A DNA stretch of 64,000 bases from contig JAHWDD010000008.1 in assembly GCA_023897205.1 (NCBI GenBank), forward strand, positions 1,612,001-1,676,000. The letters are read 5' to 3'. The stretch comes from Exophiala sp. HKRS030 (taxonomy: Eukaryota > Ascomycota > Eurotiomycetes > Chaetothyriales > Herpotrichiellaceae). The notes beneath the pieces were generated by a model. It did no database searches and had not been told where the DNA came from. It saw only the letters and a program-made list of their open reading frames with translations. Both the position numbers and the translations under genes were made by a program. Positions 1 through 12,127 of this stretch are shown here, one piece after another; the first letter of the stretch is position 1, and the number at the start of each line of letters is the position of its first letter.

Positions 1-476
1 CGGTGACAACGCGCTATCATTCTGCCGTCAGAATCCTGCTGGTTGATTATGTAGACGCTCTGTTCTAGTGCCTCATTGCGGCTATGAGGCTTCATGCTGA
101 TTCTGCCTTTGATGCCACCATCTCCCCAACATTTGTAGTGTTCTTCAGGGGATGGCTCATGTATGAGAGCTTCCTTCGCTTTGGCAGCGTTCTCGGCATC
201 AGGTACTTCGATGATAATGTCGATGTTGGGTTTTGCGGCAAGTCCAGGCACTGCCGTACTACCGACGTGTTCGATGGCAGTGTATCTCACCCCTGAAGTA
301 GATAGATAACCCTCCAGCTTCTGCAATATCTCCTGAAACTTTGACGGCCATGAGGGGTCGTGTTCTACCACTGTGACTGTGGGCAAAGGTGCTGTGCCTG
401 CAGCCACCGGAGGCAGTTCGCTGCTTTGACCAGGGACGAAAGGGCTGAGATATTGGCTGCCGGTTTCGTGCCGCAT
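1..476 (-). CDS. GrpB family (UPF0157) nucleotidyltransferase-like protein, 3' end cut by window edge
   Basis: The reverse complement reads from an ATG at 476 to the window edge without a stop, about 158 codons. After a ~35-residue P/A-rich leader it gives TVVEHDPSWPSKFQEILQKL and then IEHVGSTAVPGLAAKPNIDI. The second string is the hallmark GrpB/UPF0157 motif (hVGSTSVPGLxAKPxIDI), a nucleotidyltransferase-fold family often linked to CoA-related or aminoglycoside-transferase-like proteins; the substrate is not known in fungi. The C-terminal part lies outside the window, so length and completeness cannot be judged. The frame stays open a little upstream of the chosen ATG, so a 5' exon is possible. 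It is divergent to DCL2 across ~0.8 kb. The family call is firm and the start is less so. Confidence 0.75.
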   Translation of the reverse strand, partial: MRHETGSQYLSPFVPGQSSELPPVAAGTAPLPTVTVVEHDPSWPSKFQEILQKLEGYLSTSGVRYTAIEHVGSTAVPGLAAKPNIDIIIEVPDAENAAKAKEALIHEPSPEEHYKCWGDGGIKGRISMKPHSRNEALEQSVYIINQQDSDGRMIARCH

Positions 477-1259
477 TCTACGAGAACATACGCGGTTGAG
501 AGGAGACTTTTCTTGAAAATACCAGATTGGTTTCTTACAATCTCTGAAATGCTCTCAAATTCACAAGGCGGCATGAAAATGATGGATATGTGTTAAATAG
601 CAATGAGTGATGACGCGTTTGTGGGCAATCGATTTGACCGCTTACTCCCAAGTTTGCCAAGCCATGCCGGAAAGATAATGTGCTCAGTGGTAGAGCAAAA
701 CTGAGGCGCTTTTGGAGTGAGGCCAGCCTGTACAACCTCACTTGTCCTTTTTTGATCTTACGCTGTCTTGTAAGACCAGGGGGGGATGACTGGAGACCAT
801 GGTGTCTCAAGAGTTCAGACTTGAACTTGTCGACTTTAAAGATGAGTCGATGAGCACTGTGACACCTTTGTAGAGATTGGGATGGAAAAAGCGTGGAATA
901 CAAAGATAAATAGCGACGGGCTGGGCTGTTTCAATCCCTGAGACCTGACATATCGGAGCCTTGCCGGAGAAATGATTGTCCGCTCCGAACCACTGCCAAG
1001 TTTTGAGAGGCTTCAATTGAAATCGGTGACCACAGCATCATGTCGTGCCTCTCAACACAAGACCTTGTATCTCAGTCGTCGTCGTTCGTGGTCTCCTTCT
1101 TCTCTAATGCTTAAGTAGCGATTGTTCTTTAGCGTTCACAACCTCTTGCACACCCAGATATGCACTGGCTCCTTTTATCCGTTCTTTCACGAGTGCATCA
1201 GTAGCCACTCTTCTCGCCTACTTCATCGCTCTCTTTCTTTTCATCATCTTCATTCGATC
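477..1259. other. Intergenic region between divergent GrpB-like gene and DCL2
   Basis: No supported gene. The open frames on either strand are short and show no recognisable family motif. The last ~50 bases before the DCL2 ATG are strongly pyrimidine-rich (CT-rich leader), as is common upstream of filamentous-fungal start codons. Both promoters must lie here. Confidence 0.5.
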
Positions 1260-4200
1260 ATGCCTCATGCATCAGAAGAAACATGGTCAGATAGCGAGTC
1301 TGAGGCCGACGACGTCCTCGAGACGCCCTTACGGAGCTATGCCTACCAGATCGAGATGTTCGAACAAAGCCTTCAGGGTAACATTATTGCCGTCGTAGGA
1401 ACTTTTCGACACTTCCATTCTTCTCAATCTAACACATATATAGATGGGCACCGGAACCGGGAAGACTCAAGTGTAAGTTTCCCATTTGGTAGTAGTTATG
1501 AACAACCTTTCTGGCGTTCCGCAGTTCTGCCTTCTTACCAGTGTTTGCATTGCGTTGACCCGATCATCTAACATAGGGCTAAACTGCGGATCGAGGCTGA
1601 ACTTGAACGCCCCACCGGTAAAGTCTGTGCTATATCGTGCCTGCGTTGACAACGTATCTTGAACGCTGATCTCTCTTGCAGCGCGTTTGGTTCACAGCGC
1701 CGAGCGTTGTTTTGGCCTATCAACAACACCTTTTCCTTTCAAAACAGCTCCCTGCATTCAACTTCCGGTTGATTACGGGTATGGACAATGCAGATCACTG
1801 GAAAACAAATGACATATGGAACAAGGTGCTCTTCAAGATAGATGTCGTCGTCTCAACGCCTCAAATACTTCTTGATGCTCTCGATTACGGCTTCGTGTCC
1901 CTCAAAGAGATATCGTTGCTTGTCATTGATGAAGCACACCATTGTGTAGGTGATTCTCCCTTGAAACGAGTCATGGAACGTCATTATCATGGCTCGCTCG
2001 ATAGCCTACCGCACATCCTCGGACTCTCTGCCAGTCCCATCACGAAGCGAAATGTGTCTGAAATGAGCACACTTGAGACGAGCCTCAAAGCCAAGTGCAA
2101 GATGCCAACGCAACAAGTAGAAGAATATACGTCTCTCATCAGAATGCCAGAGCTTGAAACGATTATGTTCGCAGAGAGTCTGCTTGGAGCCTCGGAGTGG
2201 ATGATTCTCCTTCAGAAAACCGTCTCAGTATTATCGTTGGATAGTGACCCTTTCTATCAATACATAATAGGCAAGACAGACCCGAGCTCCCAGGAAAAAC
2301 TGAAAAAGATGCTTGGACGGAATGCTACCCCTGCCATTACTGAGCTTCGAGCGTTTGCCAGATCATGTGGAGCTATACATGTAAGTCTTGGAAGCTGGGC
2401 CTGCGATGTCTACCTTTCAAGTTGCGTACGAAGAGTCCTTAAGTCGGCATCCGCAGAGAAGAGCCTCAATGCTGGGGAAACTTCGTTGACCAGCACAGCT
2501 CAGTTTTTTAGTTCAGTACTCCAGCCGGTTAGCGAGGTCATTGGCTTGAGGGATTCAGGTGCACTGATGGAAGGCTGCCTTTCACCCAAAGTTGAGGCAC
2601 TACTCAATTATCTAGCAAAAGAATATCGCCCAACACTCCGTGCCCTAGTCTTTGTTGAAAAACGCGCCACGGCCTGGGCTCTGACCGAAGTTATCACCCG
2701 GCATCCCAGAATGCAAATGTATCAGGCTTTCTCTTTTGTTGGTGTCTCGAGCCCGGGACACCAAGGACCGTTTGATTTCACCGAACTTCCTGTACAAACC
2801 AAGAGTCTGGAAAGATTTCGACGCGGTGAGCTCAATCTTTGTATTGCGACTTCTGTGCTTGAGGAAGGTAGGTTTCCGTAATCTCCTTGGAAGGCTCTAG
2901 GCTATTCCTCTGACTTGGATTGACTAGGTATCGATGTTCCTGCGATGAATCTTGTGATTTGCTTTGATGAACGCAAAAATCTTCGCAGCTATGTGCAGAG
3001 TAGAGGACGTGCGCGCGCTGCAAAGTCAAAGTTTGTCGTCTTTCGCCCTCTTGAGGAAACAGACATCAAGATGAAGAGTTGGGATAAATTAGAGCAGGCC
3101 ATGAAGCAGGAATGTGAAGATTCTGCCGATGCTTTGGCTGAACTCCAAGCCGCTGAAATGCGACAGGAGTCTAGCAGCGATATATTCCGTGTCGCTTCAA
3201 CAGGGTCAGTGCTCTTCTGTGACCCGAATGTCTTGTTCCAATATGCTCACTCAATCCTTCAGTGCTACATTGACATATGACAATGCTCAACCGAGATTGC
3301 AACACTTTTGCGCGAAACTACCCCAAAAAGAGGGCATGGCGGTACCAGAATTGGCGTACTGTATCGAGGGCGAGATTGGCGGTCCCTTGTCGGCCAAAGT
3401 CTATCTCCCCAGTTCCCTTGCACCAGAGCTACAGGTATTCCAATCCGAGTCGACCTGGTATACTCAGAGAATGGCGAAGAGGGATGCTGCGTACCAGGCG
3501 TATCTTGCTTTGTACCGAGCTGGACTCGTTACTGAGCATTTACTACCCTTGGAGAGATCAAACAATGGCAACAAAGCAAGGAAATATAAGACCAAGTCTG
3601 GTGCAGTATCAGACGGCCTATGTGCTGTGGAAGCTCAGTGGGATCCCTGGTCTCGAGTTACAGAACAGTGGCTGTCATCCACCGAAATGTTTGCGCATCG
3701 ACTCCATATCCAGGACGAGACCGACGCATACCCACGAATGTTCATCCTCTTGCCCACAAAGCTTGGCTCGATATCTTTTCCTCTCTACATATCTGCAAAC
3801 AAAATCACGCAGGCGTCGATCAACGAAGGGGAGCCTGTGTCTGGAATTCCAATTGCACTTGCGCAGGAAATTACCTTCTCCCTGTTGACGAGCGTCTTAG
3901 AACGACGACTCCGGGACGTCACGAAAGAACAACTTCCACTTTTGATTGTCCCAGATATTGGGTCTTACTCTCTTCGAGACTGGCACAGTGAAAATTCACT
4001 CAGCACGCCTTTGCTTGAACTTCTCGTGAAGGGCGGCGGACTGGCGAGTGAGAGGTATCTCATCCGAGACCGCAGCCGCTTGACACCACTGGTTCTTGTG
4101 GCCCAGGGAGCAACATCATTGACCATGGGGGCGAAGGCTGAACCTGAATCATTGACCGTCACAGCATCAACGATTACGAGAAAGCTGGAGTACCTATCAC

Positions 4201-5972
4201 CACCATCGCCCACGAACTTGACAAAACCAATTCAACAGAGGACGTTATTGGTCAAAGATTGTGTGGTCATGAGTTTGCCACCAGGATACGGCGAAATGAT
4301 GCTGTTTGCACCTTCCATCACCCATATGGTTGAGACTGCTTTGCGGTCATCTGAGGCGTGCAGAGGCCCTCTGTCTGGTCTTCAATTTACAAACATCGAT
4401 CTGGTTTCGGAAGCACTCACTCTGCCTGCTGCCTCTGCGAGAAATTACCAGCGCCTAGAATTTCTGGGTGATGATCTCTTGAAACTCCACGCCAGTCTAC
4501 AATTATATGTCGATAATCCTACGCACCCGGAGAGCTTACTGACCACCGCCCGCGGCCGTCTTGTCAGTAACGGCCGCCTCCTGCGCACCACTCGCAAACT
4601 GGGTTTGGATCGGTACATGACGCAGCGAGCATTCTCCTCGGCGCAGTGGAAAGCTGGAGTCAACCCATCGAACAATCAAACGACCATTTCGTCCAAGACA
4701 AAACTGTCGAGAAAGACCCTGGCTGACATCATCGAGGCTCTCATCGGCGCCGCCCATTGCGATGGCGTTCCGACTGGCACGTCCGAGGCGAAAGTCGTCG
4801 GTGCTCTCCGGCTGTTCCTGAGCGAGGTGCAATGGCGTCCGGTATCCGAGAATCTGGCACGTCTGGAGATCAAAGAGGATGACCCGTCGTCGCTGTCCTC
4901 CGGCCTCGATAATACCCTGGACCATTTTCGATTACTGACCGGATACAAATTCACTCACCCCTCGTTGCTATTCGAGGCCTTGACGCAATCGTCACTCCGA
5001 CCGGGTGTCTTGTCCTACGAGCGTCTCGAGTTCTTGGGTGATGCCATCCTCGACCACATCGTCAAGACCAAGCTCTACGACAGTCCCCTAAGACTGGACC
5101 CCGAAGCCATGACGGTCCGTCGACATGCCTTGGTGAGCCATGTGACTCTTGCTTTTTTCGCCCTGGAGGCATCGCACGAGCGTCGAACTGTCGAGGTTCA
5201 CACCGACGTACGAACGCACGAGACCACCGCGCGGGAAGTCTCCGAAATTTACTATCTGCCAGACTACATTCGACGGATTAGTCGGGACGCTGACCAACGA
5301 GAGTTCACCTTGAAGGCGTTCGAGGAAGGGCGAGAGAGTATCTTGGTCAGCCTCTTCGGGGTTGGTGGCCGCAGACACTTCCCCTGGAGCGAATTGAGTC
5401 ACCTGCGAGCGCCAAAGTCGTATTCCGACGTCGTCGAGTCCGTCCTGGCAGCGGTCTTCATCGACTCCAAGGGTGATCTGACCCGTTGTGAATCCGTGCT
5501 CGACAGATTGGGGTTCATGGGCCTGTTGGATCGATTCGCGCAGGAGCCGGACCTCGACGTCATGCACCCGGAAGAGAGATTGTCCAAGGTCAAGCTCGGA
5601 TGTGATCTGGTCGTGGGCGAGACTCGTTCCGGATGGCGGTGCAAGGTAACGTTTGGTCACGATGAGCGGGTCATCGCGTTTGCACGCAAGGCGAGCTGTC
5701 GTGACGAAGCCCGATGTCGTGCGGCAGAAAAAGCGGTCCGGGTGATTTTGACGGAGAAGGAGAAGGGGGGAGAAGTGAGCAACACCACTGAAGACGAGCG
5801 TCTGCGGGAAAACCATGACAACGAGGCCGACCGCCAGGCGGACGGCAACCCACACGAACCCGGAGAAACGGACGGTGACACGACAGAGACTGATAGCAAT
5901 GACGATTCCGACGCTGACGTGACGGACGACTATGAAATTTACGAAGATGATGACTACGACTACGAATTTTGA
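1260..5972 (+). CDS. DCL2: Dicer-like protein 2 (DCL2), RNA-silencing ribonuclease
   Basis: Predicted exons 1260-1394, 1444-1472, 1577-1622, 1682-2867, 2928-3204 and 3263-5972 give 1460 residues, a usual DCL2 length. Order of domains: Walker A MGTGTGKTQ on the tiny second exon, DEAH box in LLVIDEAHHCVGD, helicase C-terminal part ending SRGRARAAKSKFVVF, Dicer dimerisation domain, RNase IIIa (QRLEFLGDDLLK with DIIEAL), RNase IIIb (ERLEFLGDAILD with DVVESVL), then a short dsRNA-binding-like region. No PAZ domain is recognisable, as in other fungal DCL2. The protein cleaves long dsRNA into siRNA for quelling and antiviral defence. The extreme C-terminus (~60 residues) is almost wholly acidic. In RNase IIIa the first E of the ERLEFLGD signature is Q, while the metal-binding E, D, D and E positions remain. 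Intron 3 uses a weak GTCTGT donor; the usual-looking alternative GTAAAG four bases earlier breaks the frame. Confidence 0.95.
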
Positions 5973-6613
5973 TGCCACCTCCTCAAAAACGTCATGAGGG
6001 AAATGATGATACTATGACACGACGTGGATGGAGGAAACGCATCATGAGACAATCTCAGGATAGGGATGAGGGGAAAATTAGCACAAGGGAGTCAGTGAGA
6101 CCTTCCAGGATAAGAGAAGCAGATCTTCCAGGATAAGGGAAAGTCGGACAGAGTAGACAAATTCAACTAATTCAAAAAAAAGTCGAGTCGAACGAAACGT
6201 CTTGCATCGGTTACAGGCCGACTCGTGCGTTGGCCGACTGTGTAAGTATTGTGATTTTTATACCATCGTCCTAGTATTGAATTAACTCGCTGCTGTGAGC
6301 AATAAACATAGGAGGTATTCTCAGATGAATACAAAGTAAGTATTCGTGCCATCAAATCAGAAAGGGCCAAAAGGTCTGCGGTCTGGAGCCCCTACTTTTT
6401 CTTCCAGTGCACTTCTGACTCTTGACTTTACAATACAAAACAATCCGTAGCAATTCCATTTCTTCAAAACGCCGCGCTCATGATGACCAATATCGTAACA
6501 TATCTCGCCAGGACCCTCGACACTGGTACCCGTAGTAAGTCCCGTGGAGAACAACCTTGGGTCCTTTTCTTCGCACGATTCGACTCTCTAGCCCCCACGG
6601 CCAGAAGGCCCGC
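5973..6613. other. Convergent 3' intergenic region between DCL2 and RFC5
   Basis: Both flanking genes end here. No gene is seen. A 13-base direct repeat (CTTCCAGGATAAG) occurs at 6102-6114 and 6125-6137. Confidence 0.5.
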
Positions 6614-7782
6614 TCAAAAGTCCATGCCGACGAGGTAACCTTCAAAGATACGCATAAACTTTGCCACGAACGCCTCGAGGTGGAAAATCACTTTACTGCC
6701 CAGACGTATGCGGTGCTCGTAGAAACTGGCCCACCTCACGACCTCGGGCTTCAGGCTGTCGTCGACTTCGGGGAGATTCACGAGTTTCCAACACAGGGTC
6801 TTGATCACCATCGTGGCCGGGATGCAGTGGGTGAGGAGGTCGTAGAGTTTGGCGCGGACCGCCAGGATCATGGCCGGCGTGCGTTCCTTGACCATGTCCC
6901 GGGCGACCTGCTCGATCAGGACCTCCCAGTCCGGCGGGGGGATGGGGGTCTTGTCGCTGGGTTCGGGGTGTTGGGCGTAGACGGCCTCGAACATCAGCAG
7001 GGCCCTCCGCAGGTTCCGGCCCGACTCGCGGGCGATGCGTTCGTTCAGCGCCGGCACCGCCTTCCAGTTTTCTCTCCTGGCCGCCTTCGTCAGGGCGTCG
7101 ACGATCTCGGGCTCCGTGGGCGCGGCGACGCGGACGAGCAGCGTCCTCGACCGGATGGGCGCGATGATGCCGGCCGTGCTGTTGGCCACGAGGATCAGCC
7201 GGACGTTGGCGCTGTACTTCTCCATCGTGCGGCGCAGGGCGGCCTGCGCGTCGCGGCTGAGCCCGTCGGCTTCGTTGATGACCACGACCTTGAACCGTTG
7301 CCTCGCGGCCAGGTCGACCTGTTGCGTCTGCGCCACCTCTTTCAGCAGTTCTTGGATCACCACCCGGTCGTACGTCCCCACGTCGCTCGGCGTGATCTCG
7401 AGGTGGTACACGGACGAGACGATGTTGAATTCGAGTTTCCGGTTCGACGAGGTCGTGAACATGCGCGCGTCGATCTTGATCTTTTCCACCCCGCCGCCGT
7501 ACAGGGCCCGGAGGGTCGCGAGGATACGGGTCTTTTTACCCGCGCCCGAGGGTCCATAGAAGAGGAGATGAGGGAAATCAGCTGAAGATGCCTGGAAAGA
7601 AAATATCAAAACATGTCAGTCAGTGTCGACTGCGAAAATCTGCGACAAAAGGCGTAGGGTTGGGTGTTTGATGAAGTTCATTATGGGCTTCATACCAGTG
7701 ATGATAGTCGCTCTGAAAGGTCTTTGTGGTATGTGAGAGCTTCCAGAGATCGAGGTCGTAATTTATCGACGAGTAGAGCCAT
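6614..7782 (-). CDS. RFC5: Replication factor C subunit 5 (clamp loader small subunit; human RFC3 equivalent)
   Basis: Exons 7782-7696 and 7591-6614 give 354 residues, the same length as yeast Rfc5. The start MALLVDKLRPRSLEAL matches the usual N-terminus; the intron lies in phase 0 after LSSL. Visible AAA+ features: Walker A GPSGAGKKTR (the diverged GKKT form typical of this subunit), Walker B-like VVVINEADGL in which N replaces D, and the arginine-finger SRC-like segment written SRTLLVRV. It is part of the heteropentamer that opens PCNA and loads it on primed DNA, and also of the alternative Ctf18, Elg1 and Rad24 loaders. A 342-codon open frame lies antisense across it and is a shadow of high GC content. 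A GTACGGAGTAC motif sits at 7945-7955 in its promoter. Confidence 0.95.
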
Positions 7783-8090
7783 GACTGAGATTGTTGATTG
7801 TTCGATTCGATGCAGAATGATGGTTGTTGGAAGGTTGACTGCGAATGTTAGAATACCATGTAGTAGAAATCTCGGAAAGAGACGCGTCGCGTTGCTGCGG
7901 GCGTGTAAAGTGCTTTTCAGCTGGAGTGACGTTTTACTCGTATCGTACGGAGTACTCGTATTACATTGGGTCTCTAGCACATTGACTCCGTATATCCACC
8001 TACAATACAAAAACCAACTTCAGCAACATAGAGTCATCTATTTGTATATTTGTATATCACATGTCCTTCATTATCAGTTTTGTACAAGTT
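7783..8090. other. Short intergenic region, RFC5 promoter and 3' end of DUF6536 gene
   Basis: Both neighbours are on the minus strand. It contains a perfect GTACGGAGTAC at 7945-7955 and a run of AT-rich sequence. No gene is seen. Confidence 0.5.
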
Positions 8091-10528
8091 CTAGTGTCCT
8101 GTCTCCTTTCTTTTTCTGCAAATGCCAGCATAGTTCTGACCTGCTTGGAGTGGTTCCGCATCACCACTGGTAAATGAACAATGTCCAACCCCTTTATCTG
8201 CTGCCAGAGTCTCTGGTATTACTCCCCATTTCACAGGTTTCATGGACGCATCACTATCCCAGTCCGGTGCATGGCACGCCGCCGAAATGGCGGCACTACA
8301 GCTACCCACCAGAGGTATCGTAGGGTCATATTTGAGGAAGAATCCGAGACCGGATGAGACGGTCATTATCAGGGCTCCGGCAACGAGACTGACTATCATT
8401 GCCAGTGGAGAGAAGCCACAGGTGCCGACGGCCACCGGGTCCACGATCGATCCATCTGGAGCGTACTCTTTGACGACGACCAGGAAGATGGCCTGGGAAA
8501 TGAGCCAGTGTAGCAGACCCGACAGGATCATCAAGGGGATGGCGACCTTGTAAGGTAGCTGCAAAAAATGCGTACTTCGTTGTGGCCCCTTGGGCTTGGA
8601 CACCCGTAGAGTCTTCCGTTCTGTGGCGAAATCACTCCATTCCGATGCCAAAAACATGCTGGTGAGAAGGCCGTTGAGGTTGAGGTACAAGAATGAAAAG
8701 ATTGTTTGAGGCAGGTTGGCCACCAAGATCGAGCCGAGGATTTTTTTAGATGGGCTCCCTCTGTTTTCGAGGCCCCATCCGTTGATGATGGCAGCAGGGT
8801 TCACTTTGCCGAAGCCAATATCCGACACTGTAAAGCCATTGCTGTTGACCGATGAGACGGCAAGGGATAGGAGGGCGCCGACGACAATGAGACTGATTCC
8901 GATGAAACCCATAGTCATCCCCCACCGGAGCCCACTGGCAGCTTTGAACCACCTTGTAACCCGGATGCGTGCGATTTTTGGTTGAGAGGCCCTCATCTTG
9001 TGGAGATTCCAGTCTTGTTTCATGCGCGCCAATTGAACGACTTCCTGTTTCGTAAGGAGACATCTGCCTTCTGTCGTGCGGTCCGGCTCGTTCAAAAAGG
9101 ATTCCACGGCGTCGCCCATGGTGATCAACGGAGTGTCCTTGAGACGATATGCGACGAAGAGCATGCCCGCCATTTTGATGGCGTTCGCCACGAGTACAAC
9201 GGCCACGATGGGTATGTTTCCATTGTAGCTGCACTTCTCACTGACTCGCTCACTGTAACAGTATTGCACCTCATTGCCGTACGGATGCCATCGATCTCCG
9301 AGGTCGATTATCTTTGAAAAATACTTTTCGCATGGCAGGTTGTTACCATTGCGCTGAGGCACTAGGATTTTGTTTCCAATGTCCGGGTCCGAGGCGCAGA
9401 TCCTACAAAAGATTCGGGGTCAGTAAAACATGTTCACTGGGACCTGAAAATGGGTGGCAGGGGGGATGTGATATCTCACTTACCAGTAGTATGGAGAGGA
9501 AGGGCTATACAGATAGTTTGTGTAGTCCAGCAGGTTATAGTTGACCGTGTCGTTCTTTGTGACAAAGACCAGGTTCCGTCTATCGGTGATAAAATCCGTC
9601 GCATAAGCTCTTATGCAGTCTGCGAGGTCTAAGCGTTCATAGAGCTCTGGTACCTTGAGATCAGCCTGGACCTGATCTATACTCACCCCATCAAGCAGAC
9701 CATATTGTCTGATTCCGTCTGATGCTGTCGTGTTCCAGGAAGAACCGTCTACGAAATCCTGTTTGACGAAAAGTATGTCGTAGTCGTTACTCGCGAGAGA
9801 TTTGTAGAGTGCAGAATTGTATCTTTTGTCTCGAAAGTCAACAAGAGAACTCAAACAGGGACCTGCATCAGCACATGTTGATTAAAAAAATGTACTTACA
9901 GCAAATGTAAAGGGACCGATGATAAGCCCAAGGTCCACCACAGAGCGGATTTGTGAATGGGTACTTTGAACAGGTTGCGAGTGCTGGGGACTCCAATATC
10001 GAGCCATTTCCCTTTGGAATGCTCCGTATCAATGTCTTTTCTGGTCGGAGCACACAGGCACTGCATGCAATAATTCGAACCTCCGAGCAGCAGAGTACTG
10101 AGTGCGTTGATTGCGAGGTGAACCCACAAATCCATGCTCTCGACTTTGCTGCAGCTCCCGCTGAAGATCTCGACAAGGCCTGAGCTTCCCTTGTGAGTGG
10201 CCAGCCATATCAGAATGACAAAGTTGATCAACAAGGAAATACCCGCGAAGAGGGCGGCCAAGAGAGCTCCCGTCCTCCAGCCATGAAGGCGAGAGTGGCT
10301 GCCCGAGAACAGATTCCACTTCCACCGGCTATCGTAGGTCGAATGAATGCGAATCGGGTCGGTCGAAGGGTCGAGAAGCGGTGCTTGGTCTCTGATGGTA
10401 TTGGAGAATCCAGATTTGAAGCTTGAAGCCTTGCTATCCGCCGGCGACGACAGCTCGAAGAAGCCTGGCTCGAGAGCTGGATCGGTGTTGGCCCGCTGAT
10501 ACGTTCCTCGAGGCCGGATTATGTCCAT
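8091..10528 (-). CDS. DUF6536-family multi-pass membrane protein
   Basis: Exons 10528-9900, 9822-9484 and 9402-8091 give 759 residues. The first exon ends and the second begins so that PLHLL joins YNSALYKSLASNDYD, the expected family sequence; the acceptor is AAAAG before ATACAATTC. The N-terminal third holds the DUF6536 pattern: a first membrane span (GALLAALFAGISLLINFVIL), SNYCMQCLCAPTRKDID, GKWLDIGVPS and LSSVPLHLL. A long extracellular-type segment follows, then at least five more hydrophobic spans, for example IPIVAVVLVANAIKMAGMLF and LRWGMTMGFIGISLIVVGAL. The family is widespread in ascomycetes and has no established function; no enzyme motif is visible. The final ~60 residues are hydrophilic and C/K-rich. 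The gene is divergent to the HTH gene across 1.6 kb. Confidence 0.88.
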
Positions 10529-12127
10529 CTGAAAGTAAGAGACCGAGATGGACGGCTCGAATTCAATTGAAATGAAGCAAAACTTGTCCGAACTTCGTAT
10601 ATGACGGATTGGGGCACCACATTGTCCACATTTGAGAAGGGTCTACTTCGTAGGCTGCAGAGATTTTAACCCTCTACTAGACTTGTGATCTCGAAAAGTC
10701 CAGAAAGGTGGAATTGCAAATGTTGAGCTTTCATGGGTGGCAGGTTAGGTGAGAATAACCCTGAGTATGATCCGTCGTCACGTTTCGCACACCTTCGTTC
10801 TTATGAAGGGTATTATCAATGAAGAAGATTTGTGCGCTGATGGCGCTTTGTAAACCTGGGATGATCCGAGCAGTCTCACTACTCTGGAAACCGCGAATCT
10901 TTGCTCCACTGACACAACGCAAGTTTCACAGGACCCGGGAAGAGGGTGGAGTAGGAAACGCTGTACGGAGTACATACTCCTTACTCCGTATTCCGCACTT
11001 CATTTGTGAAGGTCCTGGTTAGTTCTGTCTAGGCCAAAGTGTAATGGGCCTAGTTTGACGATCCGGTTGTTGACGAGCCTCATTGCCTATCAAACTCTCG
11101 CCTAAGGGTGGATTGAGATGATCCAATTTCGATAGGGGCATGCGGCAACCAACCGGAGTCGACAAGGCTATAACCATTGGCGTAGCTGGCCGCTATCCAG
11201 GTACAAAGTGACGATTATTGGTGACGCACTTCATCAGAAATAAATGTATCGACAGGGAACGATGCTGTGTTGTATCAGGCAGACACGGAGGCCTCTCACC
11301 TTGAGTGTACGGAGTATAGTAATAGTCCGTACTGCATCTGGCAATGACAATGCCATTTACAGCAATGGGGAGGCCTGAATTGTCCAAGTGACGATATCTC
11401 ACAGTTGACAAGACGTTGTGAGACGAGCATCTCTGGGCGCTTTGATTGTCACGAGAGGATTGTCACAAAGAGACCTGTCTACCTAACAAGCCAAAGAGTC
11501 AATTAACTGTCTTTATTACTTTGTCTGAGTGCAGCAATCAATAGGAAAGTGACTGATTCGCTTATCTTTAGAGCCATCAGGGGATGGATGCCTATAAGCT
11601 CCCCGGGACAATACCTTAAGCTTCGCCGAATTTAGGTGACTCGCACCCTTGTGATTAGGCACTACAGAGTAACCTTCCCAGGTACATACAGGGGGTCGTA
11701 TGTCACCAATAGCTTTACCCGGCATGTCCCCGGACTTGCATTTACCTGGTGAAAGATATCACAAGTCTTTGCCGCCACCCCTACTCCGTACCTCTACCAT
11801 TTACAAACGGTGTGAAACGCTTCTCATTTCCACCGACCAGGGATATGACGGTCTTTTGCCAAAAATTGCAGAAGCGGTGTAAGGATGTCCTGCAGTTTCA
11901 GACAATCGAGTATCGCCATGTTCACCGCCGACCTACGATTCACAAGTGTTTGACAATATGCATCAATCGTCCAGGATAGAGATAACAAGATCTTCACTAC
12001 CACACCTTCTGCGCCCACAGGCTCCCTCGAGGTCAATCCATAATATCTATTGCATTTCAGCCTGATTCGACTCCAATATTGACTACAGCGCGACAGATCA
12101 TCGGAACCCATTTCCATCATTAGGAAC
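10529..12127. other. Long divergent intergenic region with a cluster of CGGAGTA motifs
   Basis: No supported gene on either strand. The region carries at least four copies of the TACGGAGTA/TACTCCGTA motif (10963-10973, 10982-10990, 11307-11316, 11782-11791), the densest group in the window. Confidence 0.5.
10963..11791. promoter_or_regulatory. Cluster of GTACGGAGTAC-type motifs
   Basis: The core TACGGAGTA or its reverse complement is seen at 10963-10973 (perfect 11-mer), 10982-10990, 11307-11316 and 11782-11791. The first two lie head to head only 8 bases apart. A role as a protein-binding site or a small dispersed repeat is inference; no binding factor can be named. Confidence 0.3.

Noticed and set aside
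535..903. 122-codon minus-strand frame between GrpB-like gene and DCL2
   Set aside because: No similarity to known proteins by eye, unusual composition, lies in a shared promoter.
5088..5978. 296-codon minus-strand open frame opposite the RNase III part of DCL2
   Set aside because: Antisense to a conserved domain, no family signature.
6557..7585. 342-codon plus-strand open frame opposite RFC5
   Set aside because: Composition is R/G/H/D-rich without domain motifs, and it lies exactly antisense to the conserved RFC5 exon; a shadow of high GC content.
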